Assembly (NCBI RefSeq): GCF_028206995.1
Contig: NZ_JAQLFL010000010.1
Location: forward strand, 1 to 64,000
Source: Collinsella aerofaciens
Lineage (GTDB): Bacteria; Actinomycetota; Coriobacteriia; Coriobacteriales; Coriobacteriaceae
Direction: 5' to 3'
Length of the DNA: 64,000 nt
Shown here one piece after another: positions 37,630-44,457 of the stretch. A program made the position numbers and the translations under genes. Under the pieces are notes generated by a model, which was not told where the DNA came from, did not search any database, and saw nothing but the letters and a program-made list of their open reading frames with translations. The stretch's first letter is position 1; each line of letters opens with the position of its first letter.

Positions 37630-37725
37630 AACGAGCGTGGATTTTCTCCCACTTTGAGCGTTCGAGCGCGCTCTAAACGGGAGAAAATCCACGCTCGTTA
37701 TCTCGGTGGGAGAAAATCAACGCTC
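37630..37725. repeat. 21-bp inverted repeat plus third half-copy
   Basis: AACGAGCGTGGATTTTCTCC(C) at 37630-37650 is perfectly complementary to 37679-37699, with a 28-base loop that has its own GAGCG/CGCTC pairing. A third copy of the right arm (GGGAGAAAATCAACGCTC) lies at 37708-37725. It sits between two convergent genes. Confidence 0.75.
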
Positions 37726-37729
37726 ATGA

Positions 37730-37760
37730 ATGTGACAAAGGGACTGCCCCTTTGTCACAT
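37730..37760. repeat. Dispersed GACAAAGGG palindrome
   Basis: ATGTGACAAAGGG pairs perfectly with CCCTTTGTCACAT. It ends 13 bases from the stop codon of the DUF4143 gene on the minus strand. Confidence 0.78.
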
Positions 37761-37772
37761 CCGGGACCGGCC

Positions 37773-39134
37773 CTAGACCGGCTTGACCTCCAGCTTAATC
37801 CCCTTGGCACAGAAGTCGCCCAAAACATCCGAAAGGGCCCAGGTCGCATATAGCGGCAAATAGAGAACCGCTCCGTTGCGCTCAACGTTGCCTCTCGAGA
37901 AAACAATCCCGAGCCTTACGCCATATTCAGCCGTATCAAGCACATGACCGAGCGCAGCGTGCGCGTGGTAATAGGAGCCCGATTTAACCTCGATCGGAAC
38001 AGCCGTCCCATCCGGTCCATCGACCACAAAGTCCACTTCACCGCGCTTTTTTGTCTGATAGTAGTAAAGCTGGCGATTTTGGGCAGCCAGCTGCTGGGCC
38101 ACCACGTTTTCGTAAATGCCGCCCAGGTTGGGCTCCTTGCTATCAAGATACGCCGCCTGGGCGACTCCAACGGGGTAACGCGCCATCAACATGCCCGTAT
38201 CCGATTGATATAGCTTGAACTGCGATGGCCGCGCCGTCTTGAGCAGGGGCGATTTTGGCTCGGTTACGATATCGGCTTTGAGAGCAACGCCGGCATCGAC
38301 AAGCCATACAAAATCTCGCTGATACTTCTCGTAGTGAGCCTTGGGGTCAATGGAATTGAGCACGAAGCGCTTGTTTTCGCCCTCGAGCATAATAGGGAGC
38401 TGATCGTAGATGCTCTGCACCTGAAGGGCTCGCCCGCTTGCATACTTGGAGATATCCCGCCGGCACTGTTCGTTGAGCTCTGACTGTAGCTGACGAACAG
38501 AGGCAAGGTCGCCCTGCGTGTCAAGGAAACGCTGCACGACCTCCGGCATTCCGCCGACAACGGTATAGGTCCTGAAGTTTGCCATCATCGCGTCATGAAT
38601 GTAATCAGGAATGGGCCTCTCGCTGATACACGCGTCACGTATCGTTTGGCGAGCCCCCTCGCTCACCCCGATTGCCCAGCAAAACTCCTCAAAATCGAGC
38701 GGGAACATCCTAAGCTCGTGAACATACCCCACGGGATAGGACCTGACGCCCTTGAACTGAGTCCCGAGCATTGACCCCGAAAACGCCCAGCGGCACCTCC
38801 CGTCCTCAACAAGGAACTTTGCCATCGTCATGATGTCGGGGGCCTCTTGGACCTCATCGATAAACACGAGCGTTTTGCCTGGCGCAATCGACTTTCCCGA
38901 AAGAAGCGTCACCCTGCTGATGAAATCATCGGCATTCCGCGCCTCGAGAAGAGCATCTTTTGCCTGGCGGTTTTCCATGAGGTTAAGCTCGATGTAGGTT
39001 GCATGGCTGGCTTTGCCAAATGCGCGAATCGAATAGCTTTTGCCGATCTGGCGAGAACCCGTGATGAATAAGGCCTTTTGCTCGGCAGACTTCAGCCAAC
39101 GCTCCAGCTCTGCCGCTATTTTCCTGCGCAGCAT
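37773..39134 (-). CDS. AAA ATPase with C-terminal DUF4143 nuclease-like domain (B)
   Basis: A 453-residue relative of the protein at 35736. Walker A LFITGSRQIGKS, Walker B LVFIDEVQEAPD, sensor segment FSGSMLG; the C-terminal domain has GEVDFVVDG and PIEVKSG, a PD-(D/E)XK-like arrangement. The two proteins differ enough that they are not a recent duplication. The ATG at 39134 has GAGGAG upstream; two earlier in-frame ATGs lie in the repeat region. Its own set of three 33-bp repeats precedes it. Confidence 0.83.
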   Translation of the reverse strand: MLRRKIAAELERWLKSAEQKALFITGSRQIGKSYSIRAFGKASHATYIELNLMENRQAKDALLEARNADDFISRVTLLSGKSIAPGKTLVFIDEVQEAPDIMTMAKFLVEDGRCRWAFSGSMLGTQFKGVRSYPVGYVHELRMFPLDFEEFCWAIGVSEGARQTIRDACISERPIPDYIHDAMMANFRTYTVVGGMPEVVQRFLDTQGDLASVRQLQSELNEQCRRDISKYASGRALQVQSIYDQLPIMLEGENKRFVLNSIDPKAHYEKYQRDFVWLVDAGVALKADIVTEPKSPLLKTARPSQFKLYQSDTGMLMARYPVGVAQAAYLDSKEPNLGGIYENVVAQQLAAQNRQLYYYQTKKRGEVDFVVDGPDGTAVPIEVKSGSYYHAHAALGHVLDTAEYGVRLGIVFSRGNVERNGAVLYLPLYATWALSDVLGDFCAKGIKLEVKPV

Positions 39135-39153
39135 AGGCTCTCTCCTCAGTGTC

Positions 39154-39252
39154 ATCAAATGAAATGCAAAGTTTTATACGCTTGATTATCGATGAAACGC
39201 AGAATTTTTAGAACCTAAAATCAAATGAAATGCAGAGATTTGAGATTATAAG
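39154..39252 (-). promoter_or_regulatory. Three tandem 33-bp operator-like repeats (set B)
   Basis: The core ATGAAATGCA / ATGAAACGCA / ATGAAATGCA recurs at 39159, 39192 and 39225, exactly 33 bp apart. The units (39154-39186, 39187-39219, 39220-39252) also share AAAT before and a T-rich stretch after the core. The third unit contains TCAAAT-N11-ATTTGA. They end 20 bases before the ATPase start. The motif is unrelated to set A. Confidence 0.75.
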
Positions 39253-39275
39253 CAAAAGAAGGGGCACCACCGGCG

Positions 39276-39308
39276 AATGTGTCAAAGGGGCTGTCCCTTT
39301 GACACATT
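39276..39308. repeat. Dispersed GACAAAGGG palindrome, variant
   Basis: AATGTGTCAAAGGG pairs with CCCTTTGACACATT. The pair T:A replaces the usual A:T in both arms at once, showing that the stem rather than the sequence is conserved. It lies 9 bases after the TIGR04076 gene stop. Confidence 0.78.
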
Positions 39309-39316
39309 GCGCTCGA

Positions 39317-39646
39317 CTACTCGTCAACGATCTCGGCAAGCCAGACGTTCAGCGTATCGACCTCGGGGCAGCAGAACTTTGCCGTACCGGGCTCGTTGCC
39401 AGGCACAGTTCCGCCATAGCGCAGGATATCGATATAGGGAAAGCCCACATGGCAGGCCATGGCGCACATCTTGCCGCGGTCTCGGTCGAAGTCAAAAACG
39501 TCGCCCGGCTTGTGACCATGGTGGCAGCGGCACGCACCCAGCTGGTCCACGCAGCTCACGCGGATACGCGGACGCTTGCCACGCGGCGCGCCGAGCGGCT
39601 TGTTATCGCCCGCAGGCTTGATGCCGCCCTCGCCAGCATTACTCAT
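39317..39646 (-). CDS. TIGR04076 family protein
   Basis: A 109-residue protein of a small, functionally uncharacterised family. The family pattern is visible: a Cys-rich HHGHKPGDVFDFD, then a CAMACHVGFPYIDILRYGG segment and a final CCPEVDT. Conserved Cys and His suggest metal binding. The first 25 residues are a polar leader. It overlaps the end of the pyridoxamine kinase gene by 8 bases and is therefore translationally coupled to it. Confidence 0.75.
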   Translation of the reverse strand: MSNAGEGGIKPAGDNKPLGAPRGKRPRIRVSCVDQLGACRCHHGHKPGDVFDFDRDRGKMCAMACHVGFPYIDILRYGGTVPGNEPGTAKFCCPEVDTLNVWLAEIVDE

Positions 39647-40463
39647 GGTCGATCACATCCAGGCAGGCCTCGATGGGAAGGCCGGCCGATTTGTCCTCTT
39701 GGTCGGCATTGCGCTCGATAAGCTCTGCCACCACGCGCATGGCATCGGACGTCGCGCGCTGCAGACTCCAGCCTGCCATAACGCGGCCGACGAGCACCGC
39801 CGAGAACGTGTCGCCCGTGCCCGGGAAATAGACCGGAATGAGCTCAAAGGGAATCGTAAAGTACTCCCCCGCCACATGGTCGTAACCAATAACCGCGTTC
39901 GTGCCATTGACTACGGCGCTCGTAATGACCACCGACTTGGCACCCAGCTCGCGCACGGCGTCCACAAGGGCGCGGGCCTCATCGGGCGTAATTTGCTCGA
40001 CGATAGGCGTGTCGGTGAGCAAACAGGCCTCGGTGTAGTTGGGAACCGCGTAGTCGGCGCACTCGAGCAGGTGCCGCATAAGGCCAATCGTGGACTCGGG
40101 CACGCCCGCATAGAGCTTGCCGTTGTCGCCCATGATGGGGTCGACGAACACCTTGGTGCCCTTTTGCGCACGGCGGTGGCAAAAGTCCGAGATGATGCGC
40201 GTCTCTTCCTCGGTCACGATAAAGCCGGTCGAGATGGCGTCGAATTCAAAGCCGAGCTCCTCCCAGATGGCGAGGCTCTGGCGCACGTACTCCGTGGTGT
40301 CGTGGATGTAGAACTTGGGGTAGTTGAGCGTGTCGGAAACGAGCGCCGTCGGCAGGTTATGGATACGGTAGCCCATGTGCGACAGCACCGGCAGCATGGC
40401 GGAAAGCGCGACCTTGCCGTAGCCGCACATATCGTTAATCAGCAGCAGCTGAGTGTTCTTCAT
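39639..40463 (-). CDS. Pyridoxamine/pyridoxal kinase (PdxY-like)
   Basis: A ribokinase-fold vitamin B6 kinase of 274 residues. NDMCGYGKVALSAMLPVLSHMG contains the substrate site of the PdxK/PdxY group, VFVDPIMGDNGKLY is the metal/ATP segment, and PGTGDTFSAVL carries the anion hole and catalytic Asp. The ATG at 40463 gives the standard MKNTQLLLINDM start. A small TIGR04076 gene overlaps its end. Confidence 0.87.
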   Translation of the reverse strand: MKNTQLLLINDMCGYGKVALSAMLPVLSHMGYRIHNLPTALVSDTLNYPKFYIHDTTEYVRQSLAIWEELGFEFDAISTGFIVTEEETRIISDFCHRRAQKGTKVFVDPIMGDNGKLYAGVPESTIGLMRHLLECADYAVPNYTEACLLTDTPIVEQITPDEARALVDAVRELGAKSVVITSAVVNGTNAVIGYDHVAGEYFTIPFELIPVYFPGTGDTFSAVLVGRVMAGWSLQRATSDAMRVVAELIERNADQEDKSAGLPIEACLDVIDHE

Positions 40464-40632
40464 GAGGGTCTCCCTTGGTTCGGGCACGGCGCAGCAGCGC
40501 CACAGTGCGACTAAGTGTAGCGCAGGGGACGTTGTGAGCGGGCGCTACGGTCGCGAAGAGCGCATTGTTGCGAAAAGGTTACGAAAACGAGGTAGTCGTT
40601 GGGTGTTCCTATAGTTTTGTCAACCGTCGGGG

Positions 40633-41681
40633 CTACTCCCGGTAGGGCACCCGGTCGCGCATCACGGCGTATATCGCCCTGAGCCGCTTCCTCGCGACGG
40701 CCTTGAGCGCCCGCCCGTGCCCCATGCCCCGCGCCCTGCAGGCCCGGTAGTACTCGCCGTAGCGCCCCGAGGACCTCACCAGGCTGTTGCACGAGAAGAT
40801 CAGCAGGGACTTGAGCCTCGCGTCGCCGCGCCTGGACGCCCTGACCGACCTCACCGACGTGCCGGAGCTCCTCACCCTCGGGGCTATGCCGCAGTACGAG
40901 GCCAGGTGGTCGTGGTCCGGGAACCTCCCGATGTCGACCGACACCGCGAGCTGCGCCGCGGTCCTCGGGCCGATGCCGGGCACGGTGAGCAGACACGCGT
41001 AGGTCTCGTCGCCCTCGAGCAGCGCCGCCGTCTCGGCCTCGAGGGCCCCGGCCTCGTCGAGGGCCTCCGATATCCGGGCGGCCAGGAACCTGACCTGCCT
41101 GTTCTCGGCCTCGACGAGCGCCGGCGGGGGCGCGGTGGAGGCGGCCGCGGCCTCCCCGGCGGCCTCGGCCCGCGGGCCCTCGGCCCCGGAGCGGGCGATC
41201 CCCCACGCCCCGCCGAACCCGGCGAGCAGCTCCAGCCACCGCCGGTCCGACAGGTCGACCGCTGCGACGAGAGGGCGCGAGCGGCCTCGAGGGCCTCGCC
41301 GCGGCCCGGGACCCCCGACAGGGAGTCCGGCACGCCCAGGGCGGTCCGCGCGATCACCGCGGCGTCGCGCTCGTCGGTCTTGGCCTCGCCGGCGAACAGG
41401 CCCGCGGCGCGGCTGGCGGCGAGGCCGGGCAGGTAGGCGACCCCGAGCCCCGCGGCGCGGGCCCGCCTCACGGCGAGGGACCCTATGTTGCGGAACTGGT
41501 CGACGACGACGAGCGTGCCGGCGGGCGCGGAGGCGAACAGCGCGTCGAGCTCGGCCTCCCTGTTGCGGACGGGGGCGCTGTCCAGCACCTCCCCGTCGCG
41601 GTCGATCAGGCAGGCCCAGTGCGATGACTTGCCGACGTCCAGGCCGAGCACGGCCGCGGGTCTGGTGGATGGCGCTTTCAC
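40633..41681 (-). pseudogene. IS110-family transposase, frameshifted
   Basis: The N-terminal DEDD RuvC-like domain is visible (VLGLDVGKSSHWA; KTDERDAAVIARTAL), and the C-terminal Tnp_20 domain reads VPGIGPRTAAQLAV and SYCGIAPRVRSSGTS, with the Ser expected for the family. The two parts are in different frames. The break is near 41262-41280, where EALEAARAL is followed out of frame by LVAAVDLSDRRWLEL; spacing suggests an internal deletion of roughly 25 codons. The probable start is GTG at 41681, with AAGGA upstream, rather than the ATG at 41735 that overlaps the RNA guide. Predicted inactive. Confidence 0.8.
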
Positions 41682-41734
41682 GGTGGTATCCTTCCGGTAG
41701 TCGTTCGACCGGATGGCCTCCCCCTCGGCACTCA

Positions 41735-41905
41735 CATTACCAGCCGCGGCACCTGCCCGGCACTTTCCTATCAGCCGTCGGGGGCGGCGCGCCCCGCGCC
41801 GGCAGCACCCAACGGGCCCTCTCGGGGCAGGGACGTTCGGCCGTGCGCGGGCGCCCGGTCGGCGGCCCGTTCTGGGCGCGCCTCAATCGTAGCCCGAGAC
41901 GGTCC
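41735..41905 (-). ncRNA. Predicted bridge RNA of the IS110 element
   Basis: In element sense, the non-coding end carries four short guide-like segments in the order known for IS621: GAACGTCCC (plus 41830-41838) equals the left target flank; CGTTGGG (plus 41808-41814) is complementary to the right target; ATAGGAA (plus 41765-41771) equals the element's right end (40606-40612); GTAATG (plus 41735-41740) is complementary to its left end (41925-41930). A GGGC/GCCC hairpin separates the first pair. The ends of the RNA are guesses. Confidence 0.7.
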
Positions 41906-41929
41906 CGGGCTGACAATTTCGACTGTAAT

Positions 41930-41977
41930 GGACGTTCTTAAATGACTAGTCAAACAAGAACGTCCCCAACGACTATC
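41930..41977. repeat. Palindromic target of the IS110 element
   Basis: With the element removed, TAGTCGTTGGGGACGTTCTT and its perfect complement AAGAACGTCCCCAACGACTA (41958-41977) form a 20-bp inverted repeat around a 16-base spacer that itself contains TGACTAGTCA. The element interrupts the left arm only. Confidence 0.8.
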
Positions 41978-41980
41978 TCA

Positions 41981-42042
41981 GATTGCCGCTCTGGCGGGTT
42001 TGCAGCATCGAGCGGTTACGGCGTTTGGCAAAACGCCGTAAC
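41981..42042 (-). repeat. Partial multi-hairpin element, copy 4
   Basis: Only the end closest to the stop codon remains: GATTGCCGCTCTGGCGG, then a perfect GTTACGGCGTTT...AAACGCCGTAAC hairpin (42014-42042). In minus sense it is still preceded by TAA although no recognisable gene ends there. The inner terminator hairpin is missing. Confidence 0.65.
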
Positions 42043-42059
42043 TTAATAAGTTTGGTACC

Positions 42060-42119
42060 TTGACATTCATTTCTCATGCTCCTAGATTGGTTAGGCACAA
42101 AACAATTCCACTACCTAAC
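42060..42119 (+). promoter_or_regulatory. marR promoter and operator
   Basis: TTGACA (42060-42065), a 17-base spacer and TAGATT (42083-42088) form a good promoter. GTTAGG (42090-42095) and CCTAAC (42114-42119) are inverted 18 bases apart just downstream, a likely MarR binding site giving autoregulation. Confidence 0.7.
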
Positions 42120-42143
42120 TAAAGAAAGGAGCAGCACTAATTC

Positions 42144-42650
42144 ATGTGCGATGAACCTCTTAACCTTTGTTCGCACGAGCCCGGCGGTGACCCGTCGCAA
42201 CCGGTAGACATACCCGAAGCGGTCAGCGCCGAAGACAAACTCGCCAAGCGCATCCTGAGCGGCCTGGGTTTTTGCGGCCATTACATGCATTTTCATGGCG
42301 GAGGCGTGTCCGGCAAGGCGCCCATCATCTGCCTGCTGGCCAAGCAGCCCGGCGGCGAGATGTCGCAGCAGGAACTCGGCATGCACTTTGACCTCAAGCC
42401 GGGGTCGCTTTCCGAGATCCTGTCCAAGCTCGAGGTCAACGGCCTCATCGAGCGCAGCCGTAACCCCAAGGATCGACGGCAACTCACCATTCGCCTGACC
42501 GAAACCGGCCGGGAAAACGCCCGCATCGACCAGGCGGCCCGCATCCGCTTTAGAGAACGGGCCTTTAGTGCCCTCACTCACGACGAGCGCGAGCAGCTCG
42601 CCGAAATGCTCGAGAAAATCCGTGTAACCTGGGAGGAACTGGATGATTAA
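42144..42650 (+). CDS. MarR family transcriptional regulator
   Basis: A 168-residue regulator with an N-terminal extension of about 30 residues and a winged helix: MSQQELGMHFDLKPGSLSEIL for the recognition helices and RSRNPKDRRQLTIRLTETG for the wing. It probably represses its own operon, which encodes a two-subunit ABC exporter, and is released by the exported compound. Its stop overlaps the start of the first ABC gene by 8 bases. AGAAAGGAG precedes the start region. Confidence 0.88.
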   Translation: MCDEPLNLCSHEPGGDPSQPVDIPEAVSAEDKLAKRILSGLGFCGHYMHFHGGGVSGKAPIICLLAKQPGGEMSQQELGMHFDLKPGSLSEILSKLEVNGLIERSRNPKDRRQLTIRLTETGRENARIDQAARIRFRERAFSALTHDEREQLAEMLEKIRVTWEELDD

Positions 42651-44457
42651 AACCCTCATGGGCAGCATCCGCGACTATATGAAAGTCGCTGTTGCCACGC
42701 CATTGCTCGTGCTTGGCGAGGTGCTCTGCGAGATGCTGATTCCATTTATCACCGCCAACCTGATCGACGCCATCAAAGACGGTACCACCGTAGCCGAGAT
42801 GCTTCCCACCGCAGGCTTTTTGGTGCTCATCGCGCTGACGTCGCTTGCTTTTGGTGCCGCTGCCGGCGTCACCTGCAGCCATGCGAGTTGCGGCTTCGCC
42901 AAGAACCTGCGTCACGACCTGTTCTACAAGATCCAGACGTTCAGCTTTGCCAACATCGATGAGTTCTCGAGCTCCTCGCTCGTCACGCGTCTGACCACTG
43001 ACATCAACAACGTGCAGCAGGCCTTTATGATGATCATCCGTATCGCCGTGCGCGCGCCGCTGGTCTTGATCTTCGCCTTTACCATGGCATTTATCATGGG
43101 CGGCAGCGTCGCCATGGTCTACCTGGTCATCATTCCGCTGCTGGGCTTTGGACTGTTCTTTATCATCTTTAAGGTACGCCCCATCTTCTCGCGCGTGTTC
43201 CACAAGTACGACGCCCTTAACGAGTCCGTCGAGGAAAACGTCACCGGCATGCGCGTGGTCAAGAGCTATGTGCGCGAAGACTTTGAGAAGGAGAAGTTCG
43301 CGACCGCTGCGCGCGACGTCCAGATGGACTTCACCCGCGCCGAGAAGCTGCTGGCCTTTAACAACCCCATGATGAACATCTGCGTCAACGGCGCGTTTGT
43401 CGTCATCATCTACCTGGGCTCCAAGCTCATTATCACGAGCCAGGGCACGCTGTTCGACGTGGGCCAGCTCTCCTCGATCTTTACCTATGGCTTCCAGATC
43501 CTCATGAGCCTGATGCAGCTGTCGATGATCTTTGTCATGGTGACCATGGCCGACGAATCGGCGCACCGCATTACCGAGGTGCTGGCCGCCGAGCCCACGA
43601 TCGCCAATCCCGCCGAACCCGTGCTCGAGGTTGCCGACGGCTCCATCGACTTTGACCACGTGAGCTTTAAGTATTCCGCGCATGCGAAGCGCCAGGCACT
43701 CGACGATATCGACCTGCACATTAAGAGCGGCGAGACCATCGGCATCATCGGCGGCACCGGCTCGGCCAAGTCCACGCTCGTAAACCTCATCGCCCGCCTG
43801 TACGACGCCACCGAAGGCACCGTGCGCGTGGGCGGCATGGACGTGCGCGACTACGACCTAGACGCGCTGCGCCACCAAGTGGCCATGGTGTTGCAGAAAA
43901 ACGTGCTGTTTAGCGGCACCATCGCCGAGAATCTGCGCTGGGGCGACCCGAACGCCACCGACGAGGAAGTCCGCGAGGCGGCACATCTGGCCTGCGCCGA
44001 TGAGTTTGTCGACGGCTTCCCCAAGGGCTACGACACCTGGATCGAGCAGGGCGGCTCCAATGTCTCGGGCGGTCAGAAGCAGCGCCTGTGCATTGCGCGC
44101 GCTCTGCTGCGTCGCCCCAAGATCTTGATCCTGGACGACTCCACCAGCGCCGTCGACACCAAGACCGACGCCAAGATCCGCGCAGGGTTGGCAAGCTATC
44201 TGCCCAACACAACCAAGCTCATCATCGCCCAGCGCATCAGCTCCGTGCAGGACGCAGACCGCATCATCGTCATGGAGGGTGGCCGTATCGCGCAGATCGG
44301 CAACCATGACGAGCTGCTCAAGACAAGCGAGATCTACCGCGAGACCTTCACCTCGCAAAACAAGATGTCTGCCGAGGGCGAAGGAGCCGTCGAGGCCGAC
44401 ACCGAGGCATCCGTAACGCAAGCTCAGACCCAGGAAGGAGGCGAGGCACATGAGTAA
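42643..44457 (+). CDS. ABC exporter half-transporter 1 (degenerate ATP site)
   Basis: A 604-residue protein with six membrane helices and a C-terminal ATPase. Walker A is GGTGSAKST (Ala where Gly is usual), signature VSGGQKQRL is canonical, and Walker B is LILDDSTSAVD, with Asp instead of the catalytic Glu. In heterodimeric exporters such as TM287/288 or BmrCD, one subunit carries exactly such a non-hydrolysing site. The C-terminus is a Glu/Ala/Thr-rich tail. It is translationally coupled to both neighbours by 8-base overlaps. Confidence 0.93.
   Translation: MIKTLMGSIRDYMKVAVATPLLVLGEVLCEMLIPFITANLIDAIKDGTTVAEMLPTAGFLVLIALTSLAFGAAAGVTCSHASCGFAKNLRHDLFYKIQTFSFANIDEFSSSSLVTRLTTDINNVQQAFMMIIRIAVRAPLVLIFAFTMAFIMGGSVAMVYLVIIPLLGFGLFFIIFKVRPIFSRVFHKYDALNESVEENVTGMRVVKSYVREDFEKEKFATAARDVQMDFTRAEKLLAFNNPMMNICVNGAFVVIIYLGSKLIITSQGTLFDVGQLSSIFTYGFQILMSLMQLSMIFVMVTMADESAHRITEVLAAEPTIANPAEPVLEVADGSIDFDHVSFKYSAHAKRQALDDIDLHIKSGETIGIIGGTGSAKSTLVNLIARLYDATEGTVRVGGMDVRDYDLDALRHQVAMVLQKNVLFSGTIAENLRWGDPNATDEEVREAAHLACADEFVDGFPKGYDTWIEQGGSNVSGGQKQRLCIARALLRRPKILILDDSTSAVDTKTDAKIRAGLASYLPNTTKLIIAQRISSVQDADRIIVMEGGRIAQIGNHDELLKTSEIYRETFTSQNKMSAEGEGAVEADTEASVTQAQTQEGGEAHE

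Larger units (their letters stand above)
40604..41929 (-). mobile_element. IS110-family insertion element
   Basis: An element of about 1.33 kb, clearly more GC-rich than its flanks, with no terminal inverted repeats. Removing it and joining the flanks restores GTAGTCGTTGGG plus GACGTTCTTAAATGAC, matching the empty site at 20112 and the intact mirror arm at 41958-41977. In element sense (minus) the long non-coding left end is at 41682-41929 and the short right end at 40604-40632, as in IS110 elements. Boundaries may be off by one or two bases because of a C-run at the core. Confidence 0.85.

Noticed and set aside
35626..39252. The 33-bp-spaced repeats as CRISPR arrays
   Set aside because: Only three degenerate units per set, no constant repeat with variable spacers, and no cas genes nearby. 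Promoter position and internal palindromes fit operators better.
40511..41239. A 242-codon Arg/Gly-rich protein on the minus strand within the IS110 element
   Set aside because: It is the wrong frame of the transposase C-terminus. The correct frame shows the Tnp_20 motifs.
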